A stretch of 64,000 bases of DNA. It comes from Nitzschia sp. DOCU1. Its lineage: Eukaryota > Bacillariophyta > Bacillariophyceae > Bacillariales > Bacillariaceae. Below the pieces are notes generated by a model, which saw nothing but the letters and a program-made list of their open reading frames with translations, was not told the origin of the DNA and did not search any database. Positions within the stretch are counted from its first letter, which is position 1, and every line of letters begins with the position of its first letter. Both the position numbers and the translations under genes were made by a program. The DNA lies in the NCBI GenBank assembly GCA_951394045.1, contig OX595991.1, forward strand, positions 1 to 64,000. Reading direction: 5' to 3'. Below are positions 10,075 to 19,759 of this stretch, in pieces.

Positions 10075-11642
10075 TGAATAACCAAGACGAACAAGACCCC
10101 AACGGCCCTAATGAGGAGCCGGCCCATAACGAAAATGGCGAGGAAGAACATGTGGATGCACCTGCCTGTCCTGTCGGCAGCCCTTGCATTCGAGTGATCG
10201 AAGGACTTAGGGCAAGAATCCGCAGGCTTCAAGAGCAACAACGCCAGCATCGGACCGCATCTACGTTCGCTCTCAGCCGTCGGGAGGCGGCTTGCGATAA
10301 GAAAGATTCGGAGATAAAGAAGTTGAAAGGATGTTTGGAGATCCAAGAAAGCAAAGCCGAGGCCAAACTGGACGCTGCACGTGCTAGAGCTGAGGCACGG
10401 CGCCAGAAGGAGGTTGGCCAAGCCCAGGCCAGCTATGTCAAGCTCCAGCTCGAGTCATCGAAGCAGATCGAGACCCTCAAGTCTTCGTCGAAGATCCAAG
10501 CCTCGGAGCTCCGACATGCGCTCTCTCAGCTCAAGACTTGCCAGCTGGCCCACAGTAAAGTGGTCGCACAGAAAAATGCTGCCGAGGGTAAGTTGGCAGT
10601 CTTGTCGGACCAACACCAGCTGCTCAAGTCTGAGGTGGCCGACAAGGGCAAAGTCCTTAAGCAACTTCTGCAACGACATGACGCTGTACAGAAGAAGCTA
10701 AATAGGCAAAACGAACTAAAAGTTCAAGCATCCGTGCGAAAGGAGGAACTAAAGGTACGTCAGAAGGAGGTGGAGCTACAGCGAGTTGAGTCGTTGAAGC
10801 GCAAGGCCATCGAGGTCAAGGAGGCAGAAGGCGAGGTAAAGAAGCAAGTGCACGCCCATCGTGCCAAATGCATGAAGGCGATTGCTCGTAATCGCGCTTT
10901 CCTCAAAGGCGAGGAGCACCGTCGCAACGTTGGGACGTCGAAGGATCGCATCAATCAAGCGTCGGCGTTCCAAAATGCAGCTGCTGTCGCTGCTAGTCAA
11001 CAAGGCGGTACATTTCCAAGTGTCGGGGGTGGTCCTGATTCCTTGGCGAACCACCACTATCCTCCGGTCTGGGTCCAACAGACCCTCACCCAGATGCCTT
11101 CGTCCGCATCGTCTACGAGTACTCGTCCGCCTACCGGACCTGTCAGGCAACAACCAGCATCGTCGGCTCAGCAGGTCGTGGCGTCCCCACCTATTCGAGT
11201 TCCCGGTGGATATGTTCGTACCCGGGATACCATTACGGGTATGGATGTCTACATCCACGAGGGAACAGGTAAGGTGGTTGCTAGCGTTTTGGAGTGCTAC
11301 AAGGAGCCTCCAGCACCCCAACAAACGCAGTCGTCCATGCACCCAACTGAAACGCCGACGCAAATCGCTTCGGTTTCACCTGAAACGGTGCTCTCGACGC
11401 CCCCGCAGCGTCCAAGAAAGCTTAGGAAGATGAATCAGAGCAATCGGCACAATCCGATTGACCTCTGCTGCAGCGACTCTGGTGTTTCTTCGGGTGAAGA
11501 AGAATCGCCGGAGATTGTCTATGGTAAGTCCGAAGCGCAGCAGCACGACAAGCAACTTCGGCTAGGCCAAGACCCCGAGGACAAAGATGATGAACGCGAT
11601 GAACGCGATGAGGAATCCGACTCTGAAAAGACTGAATGGTAG
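10071..11642 (+). CDS. Transposon-borne coiled-coil accessory protein, 523 aa
   Basis: The first ATG lies at the inner edge of the left inverted repeat. Residues ~1-45 are acidic (Asn/Glu/Asp). Residues ~45-290 form a long coiled coil rich in Gln, Lys, Glu and Ala with heptad-like spacing (RARIRRLQEQQRQ; ELKVRQKEVELQRVE). Residues ~300-430 are Pro/Ser/Gln-rich and likely disordered. The tail is acidic, with a short DLCCSDSGVSSGEEE segment and a Glu/Asp/Arg end. A short block with GGYVRTRDTITGMDVYIHEG may be a small folded module. I recognise no enzymatic domain. Its place inside the element, opposite the transposase and sharing the repeat promoter, suggests a role in transposition, such as DNA-complex assembly or targeting; this is inference. 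Confidence 0.8.
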   Translation: MMNNQDEQDPNGPNEEPAHNENGEEEHVDAPACPVGSPCIRVIEGLRARIRRLQEQQRQHRTASTFALSRREAACDKKDSEIKKLKGCLEIQESKAEAKLDAARARAEARRQKEVGQAQASYVKLQLESSKQIETLKSSSKIQASELRHALSQLKTCQLAHSKVVAQKNAAEGKLAVLSDQHQLLKSEVADKGKVLKQLLQRHDAVQKKLNRQNELKVQASVRKEELKVRQKEVELQRVESLKRKAIEVKEAEGEVKKQVHAHRAKCMKAIARNRAFLKGEEHRRNVGTSKDRINQASAFQNAAAVAASQQGGTFPSVGGGPDSLANHHYPPVWVQQTLTQMPSSASSTSTRPPTGPVRQQPASSAQQVVASPPIRVPGGYVRTRDTITGMDVYIHEGTGKVVASVLECYKEPPAPQQTQSSMHPTETPTQIASVSPETVLSTPPQRPRKLRKMNQSNRHNPIDLCCSDSGVSSGEEESPEIVYGKSEAQQHDKQLRLGQDPEDKDDERDERDEESDSEKTEW

Positions 11643-11953
11643 GAGAGGAGCACTACGACATGTTCCGTTCGAGAAACTTTAATGTTAGCTTCGAGAAACT
11701 TCGGCTTGGGTGGATTTTCCACGCAAGTCGGCTCAAAACTAGCATATTAATAACTACAGAATAAGAATATTAGTACTAAACTTTCAGGATTCTTGATGCT
11801 AGCGTATTATATAACTATTAGTTACGATCGACAATGTGGTAGAATCAACTTTTGAAGCGTAGTGATTACTATGTAATAAGATTATGAAAGAATCTATTTT
11901 TGGTATTGAGCATTGTATCGTAGACTATATATTGTTACCGGCTATTGTACTAT
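11643..11953. other. Convergent spacer between the two transposon genes
   Basis: This 311-bp AT-rich spacer separates the stop codons of the two convergent genes. It presumably holds both polyadenylation regions. I see no further gene or repeat in it. Confidence 0.6.
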
Positions 11954-13075
11954 TTAATACCCGCAGTGAATGGCGCAGTCGATCACCGTTTTGGCGGTGA
12001 TTCTAGAGACGATCTCTTGCACCTGGTTCGGCACCGAAATCGTCGCCGCGTTCACGATTCCATTACTAAAGTACCGATTCTGGCGCAAGCGGCGGGCCAG
12101 AATGTGAAAAACTAGCTCAATGGGGTTTAGTTCCGGTGCCCTGGTGGGCAAGGGAACTACCACAACCCTCCGAACTTCCCACAAAAGGTCGGCAACGATG
12201 GCAGCTTCGGCGCCTGAGTGAATTGCCGCATTGTCTAAAATAAGCACATCGTAGGGCTCGAACCAGCCGATTTGGAGCAAGTACTCGATGTAGGCCGTGA
12301 AATTAGCGGCAGTACCGTTTTCTTCACCAATGCTGTAGTGCATTGGTGGTCCCACCTGATTGCATCGTATGATCGCAATCATATTGTAGGCCCTTCGAAA
12401 GTTTCCCGACACCAGAATGCACCGAACCGCCCCTGTGATAGGGTCGGCACGAACCCTATTGTTGTAACAATCCTTGTTCACGATATGTTTCTCATCGATG
12501 AAATGAAACTTGTCGTGTCGGGGCAAGGAAGCGATCGTCCGCATGAACTCGTGATATGCCTCAATATTCGAAGGCTTCCACTTATCCAGTGGAACCATGG
12601 AGGACTTCCTCAGACTTCCCTTGTGTTGGAACCGCTTTTTAAAGAAGTTGTCGATTGTCGTCGCACAAACAACTGTCCCAGTGGCCAGCTGGAGGCCCCG
12701 CTGGTAGTCAGTCAACAGTTGCTGGTCGTTCTCACAGCGAAGTGACAGAAGGACCAAAGATTCTTCGGGACCAAGTTTAGTGTATTGTTGCCTTATTGCC
12801 TTTAAATCGTCTTGGTACTCGGTAGGCTCCCTCACATAGCCCATCGCCAAATACTCTTGAATAACATTGTAGGCAAACCTGACTCCTACCCGACAATCCG
12901 CCGCCACCTCCCGTATGTGGAGCGCCCCAAAGCTGCGTCCATCTTGTTCGATTTCTTCGTCCATGGCAAGGTCGGCCTTTTGGCGATCCAAAAAGGCCTC
13001 GATGACTGCCATTCGCTTGTCAATCCCGTACCGACTACCTCGATGGTAGTACCCTCCGTGGTTGTTGATGTCCAT
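11954..13075 (-). CDS. DDE transposase, IS630/Tc1/mariner superfamily (DD38E), 373 aa
   Basis: The enzyme would excise and reinsert the element at TA sites. Residues ~15-150 form the helix-turn-helix part that binds the inverted repeats. The catalytic domain shows the three acidic residues: D194 in HFIDEKH, D281 in LILDNAAIHSG and E320 in APELNPIELVF, with 38 residues between the last two. The LDNAxxH and PELNPIE signatures are characteristic of DDE_3/Tc1-mariner enzymes. The ATG at 13075 gives 373 residues, about the usual length, and no stop or frameshift interrupts it. A small out-of-frame upstream ATG lies in the inverted repeat. The 38-residue spacing differs from the common DD34E (Tc1) and DD34D (mariner). 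Confidence 0.93.
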   Translation of the reverse strand: MDINNHGGYYHRGSRYGIDKRMAVIEAFLDRQKADLAMDEEIEQDGRSFGALHIREVAADCRVGVRFAYNVIQEYLAMGYVREPTEYQDDLKAIRQQYTKLGPEESLVLLSLRCENDQQLLTDYQRGLQLATGTVVCATTIDNFFKKRFQHKGSLRKSSMVPLDKWKPSNIEAYHEFMRTIASLPRHDKFHFIDEKHIVNKDCYNNRVRADPITGAVRCILVSGNFRRAYNMIAIIRCNQVGPPMHYSIGEENGTAANFTAYIEYLLQIGWFEPYDVLILDNAAIHSGAEAAIVADLLWEVRRVVVVPLPTRAPELNPIELVFHILARRLRQNRYFSNGIVNAATISVPNQVQEIVSRITAKTVIDCAIHCGY

Positions 13076-13111
13076 ATTGTCGTACGATGCAGGTAGATTG
13101 GTGATTATTGG

Positions 13112-13330
13112 TCATCGTCGCCAATTTCGTGAGGGGCTAAACGGAAAACGAAAGCCGACGTTCAGTTTTCTACTATGGTCTACGGGACTTATCTACGCGT
13201 CGGACCGTGATTTTCCCTCCAATCCGAAGCTCGCCCGGCGATCTGGCGATCGAAAAGATTTCGGCTTCGGGTCATGTCGGGGGAAAAATAAAAAAAAGTT
13301 TTTCCGTTTCCGGAAAGATTGGAACCATAA
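13112..13330 (-). repeat. Right terminal inverted repeat of the transposon
   Basis: This is the reverse complement of the left repeat. It ends ..GGAACCATAA before the TA duplication at 13331-13332. Its inner end lies ~37 bp upstream of the transposase ATG, mirroring the arrangement on the left, so both genes appear to be read inward from near-identical promoter sequences. Confidence 0.92.
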
Positions 13331-13504
13331 TACAGGCACCGCGGAGAACGGGTGGCAGGATTTCGTCGTCATCGGCATTCGCCCAAGTGTCGCATTTTGT
13401 TGCCGCCGACCTTCTGCGACCGATACCCGAAACGTCAAAAGGCAACACAAAGCAACATAAATTCCGTCTTGTTGCATACTACTACCTCTTATTAACTTCT
13501 CACC

Positions 13505-14662
13505 ATGCCATCAGATGGTATGTTTCGTCTAGCGCTTTGGGCTGCAGTCCTTGGCGTTATCTATCAGGTTGCACCGGGCGTTCCAGGCTGGATTGAGTCT
13601 CCAAAGGACATTCCTGAGCATCCCGCCCCTGCCATCGGCAAAGCGTTTGATTTTACGCTTCACAGCTTTCCTGGAGGAGACGGCTCCACTTTGTTAGTGG
13701 GGCGACTTTTCCAACCACTGTCCCTCGGCGTCGACAAGGACGACAAGGACTCGGATTCAGATGGGAATGACGTCACTGCCAAACCTCCGATTGTCGTCAT
13801 GGCCCTGGGGCTTGGCTTCCCCCAAGATTGCAAGATTGACGGTTTCGTGCAAGCCTTTCGACAAGCTGGCTTTGCTGTGTTTACCTTTGACTATGCCACA
13901 TTTGGATGGAGCCATGGCTGGCCGCGTCATCAAGTCATTCCCGAACGGCTTGTGAAGGATTTGCAAGCCGCGATTCACTATATTCGATCTAGTTCGCTTG
14001 TTGCGACTCAAGTGGATATCCAGAGGATTGCTTTATGGGGTACAAGTTTGGGTGGAGGACACGTCCTTCGTGTAGCGGCTGTCGATCCGGGAATTCGAGC
14101 CGTCGTGGCCAACGTACCCCACGTCAAATCCGGCTTGGAAGCTATTGTTGGTACCCTTCGAAATGATCCCATTTATGGTACGCTCGGTCTCTTGCAAGTG
14201 ACGGTGGCGCTAGTTAAATGGATCATGACTGTCGCTGTTGGTTGGATCACGAATCAGGATGGCTCCATTTATCTTCCACTTCACGGACTACCCGGATCGG
14301 CTGCCCTAATGCAAAATCCAGGCGACGACAACGGATACGGCAGTCTAATGAAAGACTTACCGGATGGCATGCAGTGGAAGAACCTTGCTTCAGTGGTATC
14401 CGTCATTCCAATACTCTTGTATCGTCCCTACAATTCGGTCGCGTCTATCACAAGCCCGACCTTGTTTGTAGCGGCCGAGCTCGATACGCTTTGTCCCGCA
14501 TTGGATTCGGTCGAAGCGTTCAATCTCATGAACCCCAACACCACCAAGCTTGTCGTTATGAATGACTTTGCTCATTTCGACGGCTACCTAGGACAAGGTT
14601 TGGAAAAGGTCTTGGCGGAGACGATACCTTTTCTTCAAGAACAAGTTGCAGTAAAGAATTAA
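13505..14662 (+). CDS. Alpha/beta hydrolase, 385 aa
   Basis: A serine hydrolase of unknown substrate. The N-terminus (residues 6-27) is a hydrophobic signal or anchor segment, suggesting entry to the secretory pathway. The core shows an oxyanion-loop region (VVMALGLGFPQ), the nucleophile elbow GTSLGGG with Ser181, the acid Asp327 in AAELDTLCP and the base His357 in DFAHFDGY, all in the correct order. An Asp/Ser-rich insert sits at residues 77-90. The overall shape resembles dienelactone-hydrolase or X-Pro dipeptidase-like alpha/beta hydrolases. The DNA transposon ends only 173 bp upstream of the ATG, so its right inverted repeat may now sit in or next to the promoter. No intron is needed. Confidence 0.85.
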   Translation: MPSDGMFRLALWAAVLGVIYQVAPGVPGWIESPKDIPEHPAPAIGKAFDFTLHSFPGGDGSTLLVGRLFQPLSLGVDKDDKDSDSDGNDVTAKPPIVVMALGLGFPQDCKIDGFVQAFRQAGFAVFTFDYATFGWSHGWPRHQVIPERLVKDLQAAIHYIRSSSLVATQVDIQRIALWGTSLGGGHVLRVAAVDPGIRAVVANVPHVKSGLEAIVGTLRNDPIYGTLGLLQVTVALVKWIMTVAVGWITNQDGSIYLPLHGLPGSAALMQNPGDDNGYGSLMKDLPDGMQWKNLASVVSVIPILLYRPYNSVASITSPTLFVAAELDTLCPALDSVEAFNLMNPNTTKLVVMNDFAHFDGYLGQGLEKVLAETIPFLQEQVAVKN

Positions 14663-15835
14663 CTGCTTCCGGGAAAAGCGTCGGCGCCGAAGGCCCCTTT
14701 TTAATTTCAGAAACCTGTTCAAACGCTGATTACAATTGTATCCATTGGACTGATGGGCGCGCAATCACTTTGCTGCAATCTATAAGTCTCACCCCGTAGC
14801 AAAACGATGGAACTTTTTGGAATCGTACCTCGTCTGTTTTCGGGCGACACAGCAGGCCAACTTTAACAATAAACAACAAGTAGATAAACCGTCGACGACC
14901 ATTGTACTTTGAACGATTGTCGCCTTCAAAGAATCTCTTAAAAGAACTAGTTAAATCCATCACACTATCCATTAACCTTGTCGCGCTGCGTTGCTTCTTC
15001 CATTCTTGTTACTAAACATTGCACTTCTTTCGTCGAAGCTGCTGGGGGTTTACTACATCTCGCAATTGTTTAACCGAGAAAGTAAATGATCTTGCATAGC
15101 ACTCAAGCCACCAAAGCATCCCGAGGGTATCGGGGCTGGAACAAGAAAGCAATTGCAAAGATATTCACCAGCTTCTACCGGTAGCTAGCAATTGGAATCG
15201 TTTGGCCATGCCCTTCATATTGAGCCTGCATGCAGCTTTTGCAGGGCATCCTTTTATTCGTTATTGCCTTTTCGTCCCCATGTCTCTTTTATGTCCTAAA
15301 TGACTGTCGGAATCAGCATAAGTTTTTGAGCCCTACCCTTTATTATTGTTAAGTGGTCATTGCTTGCTGGGGTCATAGTAGGCAGTAATAATGAATCCAG
15401 TGGGAATCCTACTTTGCCCAAGATTATTGCCTGCCGGATTGAAAATACCACAGTCATAATTTAAGAGGAATGCCACGCCAACTGATTTTACGTTCAGGAT
15501 GGGTGTTTTCGGCCTCCGCATCTCTTTCCAAAGAGCCCATCCCATCTCCCATAACACCTGTTCTGCTGCGACAATCCCCTGAGATCGACTGCAACCCCTA
15601 TCAAACGAGATAGGTTTTGTTGCCGCCACTAACATCTCTACGACAACACAGCTCTGTTTGTTATTCTTGTGGAGGGCCGATAGCTACTTTTTCCGAAGCA
15701 ACAGCAGAGCCTCAGGTTAACGTGCGAACCCGAACTGCAACAACCCCAGCATCCGGTGAAACGGCAGCTGGCCGATTCAGCAAAATACCGAGTACTTGAA
15801 GCCCTGAAGGTGTTACTACAACGAGCTAGAATAGT
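14663..15835. other. Intergenic region, no confident gene
   Basis: About 1.2 kb lie between two plus-strand genes. A minus-strand ATG-initiated ORF at 15357-15635 (92 codons) has a protein-like second half (VKSVGVAFLLNYDCGIF) but no recognisable family or neighbours that support it. I leave it uncalled. The last ~200 bp presumably form the promoter of the next gene. Confidence 0.45.
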
Positions 15836-17659
15836 ATGTATTTGGAATCTGACGTTGGAATTGAAAGAGAAGAACTATCTTATTCTCAGAACGAAAGAAC
15901 AACTACTACGACCACTGTAAAATCGGCAACGACGAAAACGAAAAAGAAAGGTCGACAAAGTTCTACCAGCTCGTTGACTGCTGAGACTGAAAGCCTTCAT
16001 AATTCTTCGTCGTCGTCTTCATTTGATCGATCTGCCAGTCAAAACGTTTCTGCTAGCATGACCGTTAACGTTGCCGCCGAAGACGGGTCGCCTTTTGCGT
16101 TTCCTGTCCCGAACATGGAAGTTGCGCTAAAGGGAGATTCCGATGACGAAGACGACGCCAAGCCCACCAAATCGAAAAAGGCGGATATGGATCGTAGCGG
16201 CCATAAAAAGTCCAAGAAAGGTGACATGGACAAGTCAGGGCATAAAAAATCAAAGAAGACAGACGACATGGACAAGAGCGGCCACAAAAAGTCAAAAAAG
16301 ACGGACGATATGGACAAGTCGGGTCATAGAAAATCTAAGAAGACAGACGATATGGACAAGAGCGGGCACAGGAAGTCAAAGAAAACCGAGGAGACGGACA
16401 AGTCGAGTCACAGAAAGGCAAAGAAGACGGACGAAATGGACAAGAGTGGCCACAAAAAGTCCAAGAAAAGTGAAGATAAGGATAAGGATTTGGGTACGTC
16501 TGAACCTAAAACGTCGAAAAAGATCGACGACATGGACAAGTCCGGTCATAAGAAAAAGTCAAAATCATCCGAGATGGATAAGTCAGGGCACAAGAAGAAA
16601 TCCAAATCGGACGAGATGGACAAATCGGGCCACAAAGGCAGAAAGTCTAAAGAAATGGATGGTTCGCGTAGTGGAAAGTCAAAGGATATGGATAGTTCCA
16701 GGAGTGGAAAGTCTAAAGAAATGGATTCTTCACGATCCAAGAGCGGTAAATCAAAGGATATGGATGACTCCAGGAGTGGAAAGTCCAAGAAAGGAGCCGA
16801 TGGTGGTAAACGACGTGCCAAGAAAAAAGAAATTATCGCACAAGAGGATTGTGAACCTACAGAAGAAGCAAATGCCGTCGTAAAGAAGCAACCACCAGCT
16901 CCTGTTTCAGCCGATGAGGAGGGCAACGACGACGATAACAGCTTGGCGTCATTTGGAGAAGGCGACGATGACGAACCGTTTCAGCATGTGGTGCTTTCTG
17001 AAGAAAATCCCGCACTTTCCAAAGAAGCAAAGAATGATGACGCTCTAAGCAATAGCAAAGAAGTCATCTTGCCGACACTGGAAACTGAGGAGGATATCTT
17101 TGCCGCTCTTGAGGCTGAACTTGGAGAAATTCAAGTCGACTTGACCCAACGCGACGAAATTGATCGCAACAGACGCTCCGTGTTGGATCGATCGGGGCAC
17201 AAGTCAAAAGGCAAGAGCAAGAAGAAATCGAAAAGAAAAGACGGTAATGACGACGACAGTAGCGATAGTAGCGGCGACGAAAAGCCTACGAGACGAGGCC
17301 TTACAAGGTCGAATTCTTGTGATCGCAAGCCCAAGCGGAAGAGCAAAGCGCCCATAACGCGACAGCAGTCAATGCCTATCAAGAAATGGGAGCCCGGTCA
17401 ACAAATCAAGCCCATGGCCGCAGACGAACTCCGAGCAATGCTCAAACTCAAGGGACCTACCAACAGGACAAATTCCTGGCGAGATGCAAGTGTCTTTCGA
17501 GACGATTACAAACCTGGAATACCAAACATGTCTCTTGGACTCCTAGGGCAAGACGCGCCGGACGCGGAAAGAGGCGAACGCAAGTCTGAAGTGAAGAGCG
17601 CTTTGGCGGCGTATCTCAAGGACGATTGCTTCAACGATTTGAACTTTACGATTCATTAG
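15836..17659 (+). CDS. Lys/Ser/His tandem-repeat protein, 607 aa
   Basis: The ATG-initiated frame encodes an intracellular, highly charged protein. Residues ~115-270 contain about eleven copies of a 14-16-residue unit of the form (D)DMDKSGHKKSKKT. These drift into shorter DxSRSGKSK repeats up to ~330. An acidic middle (residues ~340-440) includes a helical block ETEEDIFAALEAELGEIQ, and a second basic stretch follows (RSGHKSKGKSKKKSKRK). The C-terminal ~100 residues look folded (AADELRAMLKLKG, EVKSALAAYLKDDCFNDL). RSNSCD and RQQSMP resemble phospho-serine docking sites. No signal peptide is present, which argues against a silaffin despite the Lys/Ser richness. Function unknown. Confidence 0.75.
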   Translation: MYLESDVGIEREELSYSQNERTTTTTTVKSATTKTKKKGRQSSTSSLTAETESLHNSSSSSSFDRSASQNVSASMTVNVAAEDGSPFAFPVPNMEVALKGDSDDEDDAKPTKSKKADMDRSGHKKSKKGDMDKSGHKKSKKTDDMDKSGHKKSKKTDDMDKSGHRKSKKTDDMDKSGHRKSKKTEETDKSSHRKAKKTDEMDKSGHKKSKKSEDKDKDLGTSEPKTSKKIDDMDKSGHKKKSKSSEMDKSGHKKKSKSDEMDKSGHKGRKSKEMDGSRSGKSKDMDSSRSGKSKEMDSSRSKSGKSKDMDDSRSGKSKKGADGGKRRAKKKEIIAQEDCEPTEEANAVVKKQPPAPVSADEEGNDDDNSLASFGEGDDDEPFQHVVLSEENPALSKEAKNDDALSNSKEVILPTLETEEDIFAALEAELGEIQVDLTQRDEIDRNRRSVLDRSGHKSKGKSKKKSKRKDGNDDDSSDSSGDEKPTRRGLTRSNSCDRKPKRKSKAPITRQQSMPIKKWEPGQQIKPMAADELRAMLKLKGPTNRTNSWRDASVFRDDYKPGIPNMSLGLLGQDAPDAERGERKSEVKSALAAYLKDDCFNDLNFTIH

Positions 17660-17805
17660 TTGTGATATTTATAATCACACTAGTTGTGCTCTTTTTTATA
17701 CTTGGAAGCTTTATCCACTAGAGTCTTCTTGACACACGTCAAGGCTTGGCACACAAGAAGCTTGATGAGATTCTCTATAGAAGAGCTTGGTCTAAGTATT
17801 CTCTT

Positions 17806-19759
17806 TTATTTCAACTCTTCATACCCCGCTCGGTCTCGACGCTTGCAGGTTTTGAAATGCTTGCGGCAGGTATACAGCATTCCCGTGATGACGATCAACG
17901 CGGGCACGATCAAGTGCCAAAATGCCCAGTTCACGTCTTGTTCTTGCCGATACCTCAGATTTGGAATATTGGGATCGCTCAAGACGAAATCATCCGTCGC
18001 GTCCCATCCTTGATACAACTTCCAATCCAAAGTACGAGGATCTGGATACTCTTCGACAATGGCGGCATAGTTATCCGAGGTTCGATTGTAAATTTGATAG
18101 CATGTGCCGTACAAATCTTGAGAGTCGACGTGACGATCCGGCAAGTGAGGAATCCAGCCTTCTCGAATACCTCTCAGAAAGTCCCATTCGGCAAAGGCGC
18201 CACCTCTAAAAGTGAAAAGAGTGCAAGGGGAAACAACTCATGAGTTCTTTCCGTTCGCTCCTCGTCTGCAACTCTTTCCGTACTTACTCCATTTTGAAAT
18301 TCCAAAAGAGCCACCCACTCGACACACCAGAATCCCGTGATTCATATGTCACCATTTGGGCTTGGACAAAGTGTTTGAGAAATTGCATGCGAGCTTGCGA
18401 TAGCGTTCGATTCAATAGAGGTGCCGCGCCGGTGCTGGCAATCGTTTTCATAATGTGCGGCGTCAATGCCGTGGGTAAGACATCATAGGCAGCACTCCAT
18501 TCTCCAATAATTCGAGAGATGCCTTGAGCTGGCACATTATTAGTTGGCGGATCTTGATAGCAACAACTCTGTACATCTTGTGCTCCATGACGACACACAT
18601 AGGCAATGTGTTGACGAGGCGTAAAGGCCCGCCCCTTTTCAAAAAATACATGATAGGGATGACTATCCAAATAGGTCTGATAGTGCGTCTCTTCGTCCGC
18701 CCAAAAGCCATCATTGAATCGCCATGAACGAAACATGTCTCCGACAAAGACGGACGTTTGAGGACCCAAAATGGTCCGCACCACATGAAGACCTTGATTG
18801 TAATAGTTTCGTAGAATATCCGCATCACAATCCAAGAATGGCTCGTTCAACAAGCCAAAGCCTCGAACCACATCTTGTAGGCCTTCGTCGGCCATGGCCT
18901 GAGCGAGATCCGTCAAAACGTCCAAGGTGCGTTCCACATTGGCGGGGTTTGTCGTCCACCCCAAGCACGTCGAACCGCCATCACTGCCACCTAGATATTG
19001 ACCACTATTGTCAAATCCATTTTCCGATCCAGGAGCTCCATGCAAATCTGCCCAGATCTCCATGCCCCCCACTTCCCTCACCCACTTAGCAAATCTCACA
19101 AAGTACTTCCAGCCGCCTGGAATCCAGGGTTCCCCAGGACGAACGTCTGCACGAATCCAAAACGAAAGTGGCACTCGCATGTGCGTCACCCCAGCTTGTT
19201 TCAAAGCTAGCAGATCCTGATAGGTGACAAAGGTATCCCAGTGCCGTTCCATGTACAGCTGGGCTAACGTTCGATTGGCGAAGGCTTGTCCTAGCGTCCA
19301 TTCGTCGATGGGATAGTCCGAATACTCCTGGGAATGCACGGGATGATAATCCGAGTTCCCATCCTTCACTCGAAGAGGACGTACCGGATCACAACGGGCG
19401 GGGTCGCAAATATTGGAAACGTTGTACTTTTCATAGGCCGGATCGGACGCGTCCAGCACCTGACCAGGATACCAGCACAGATCACCCGCCAAGTGACACG
19501 AATTCACGGCAAACAAGTACGGCGTAATGAAGCGTTCGGCCATGAGCCAGCCGCCAATATTAACCCCACGGATCCATTCTTTCGGGGTTGTCGTCATTGT
19601 GTTAGATGTAAACAGCAACAGCAATGCAAATATCGCAATGCAGCCAAGACTACAATAGTGAAATGCTGGCTGTTCCTTTGTGCGAAAATCCGGGGGTGCA
19701 GTTGCATATGTAGCCAGGTGCCCGGACCACGCACTGAATTCCAACATGACGTAAGCCAT
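17806..19759 (-). CDS. Membrane-anchored GH5-family beta-glucanase-like enzyme (2 exons, 623 aa)
   Basis: Exon 1 is 19759-18288 and exon 2 is 18205-17806. The 82-bp intron runs GTAAGT..TTTTAG, and splicing joins ..FKME to GGAFAEWDFL in frame. The catalytic domain resembles exo-1,3-beta-glucanases (GH5_9 type). It opens with the GVNIGGWL motif, has the acid/base Glu306 in GLLNEPF, HPYHVF with His370, and the nucleophile Glu420 in IIGEWS. A hydrophobic segment at residues ~37-51 is a signal anchor, and a second near the C-terminus (VPALIVITGMLY) is followed by basic residues. The protein is therefore probably held in a membrane with its catalytic domain in the lumen or outside. Beta-1,3-glucan (chrysolaminarin in diatoms) is a plausible substrate; this is inference. 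The ATG at 19759 was chosen over a TTG further upstream. Confidence 0.88.

Larger units (their letters stand above)
9857..13330. mobile_element. Complete Tc1/mariner-superfamily DNA transposon (DD38E) with two genes
   Basis: The element is 3,474 bp, bounded by terminal inverted repeats of ~218 bp and flanked by TA dinucleotides (9855-9856 and 13331-13332). TA is the target duplication typical of IS630/Tc1/mariner elements. The left end reads TTATGGTTCCAATC and the right end is its exact reverse complement. Inside are a coiled-coil gene on the plus strand and a DDE transposase on the minus strand, in convergent order with 311 bp between them. Both frames are open from end to end and the outer ~68 bp of the two repeats are identical, so it looks recently active or potentially active. 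Autonomous activity is an inference. Confidence 0.93.

Noticed and set aside
10776..11363. 195-codon ORF antisense to the transposon coiled-coil gene
   Set aside because: Arg/Leu-rich shadow of a gene with strong codon bias; the plus-strand frame is much longer and has a coherent coiled-coil pattern.
16143..16883. 246-codon ORF overlapping the Lys/Ser repeat gene in another frame
   Set aside because: The translation is an Arg/Thr/Trp-rich shadow of the repeat; the 607-codon frame explains the region.
15836..17659. Silaffin-like reading of the Lys/Ser protein
   Set aside because: The N-terminus has no signal peptide and no upstream signal-peptide exon could be identified, so secretion to the silica compartment is not supported.
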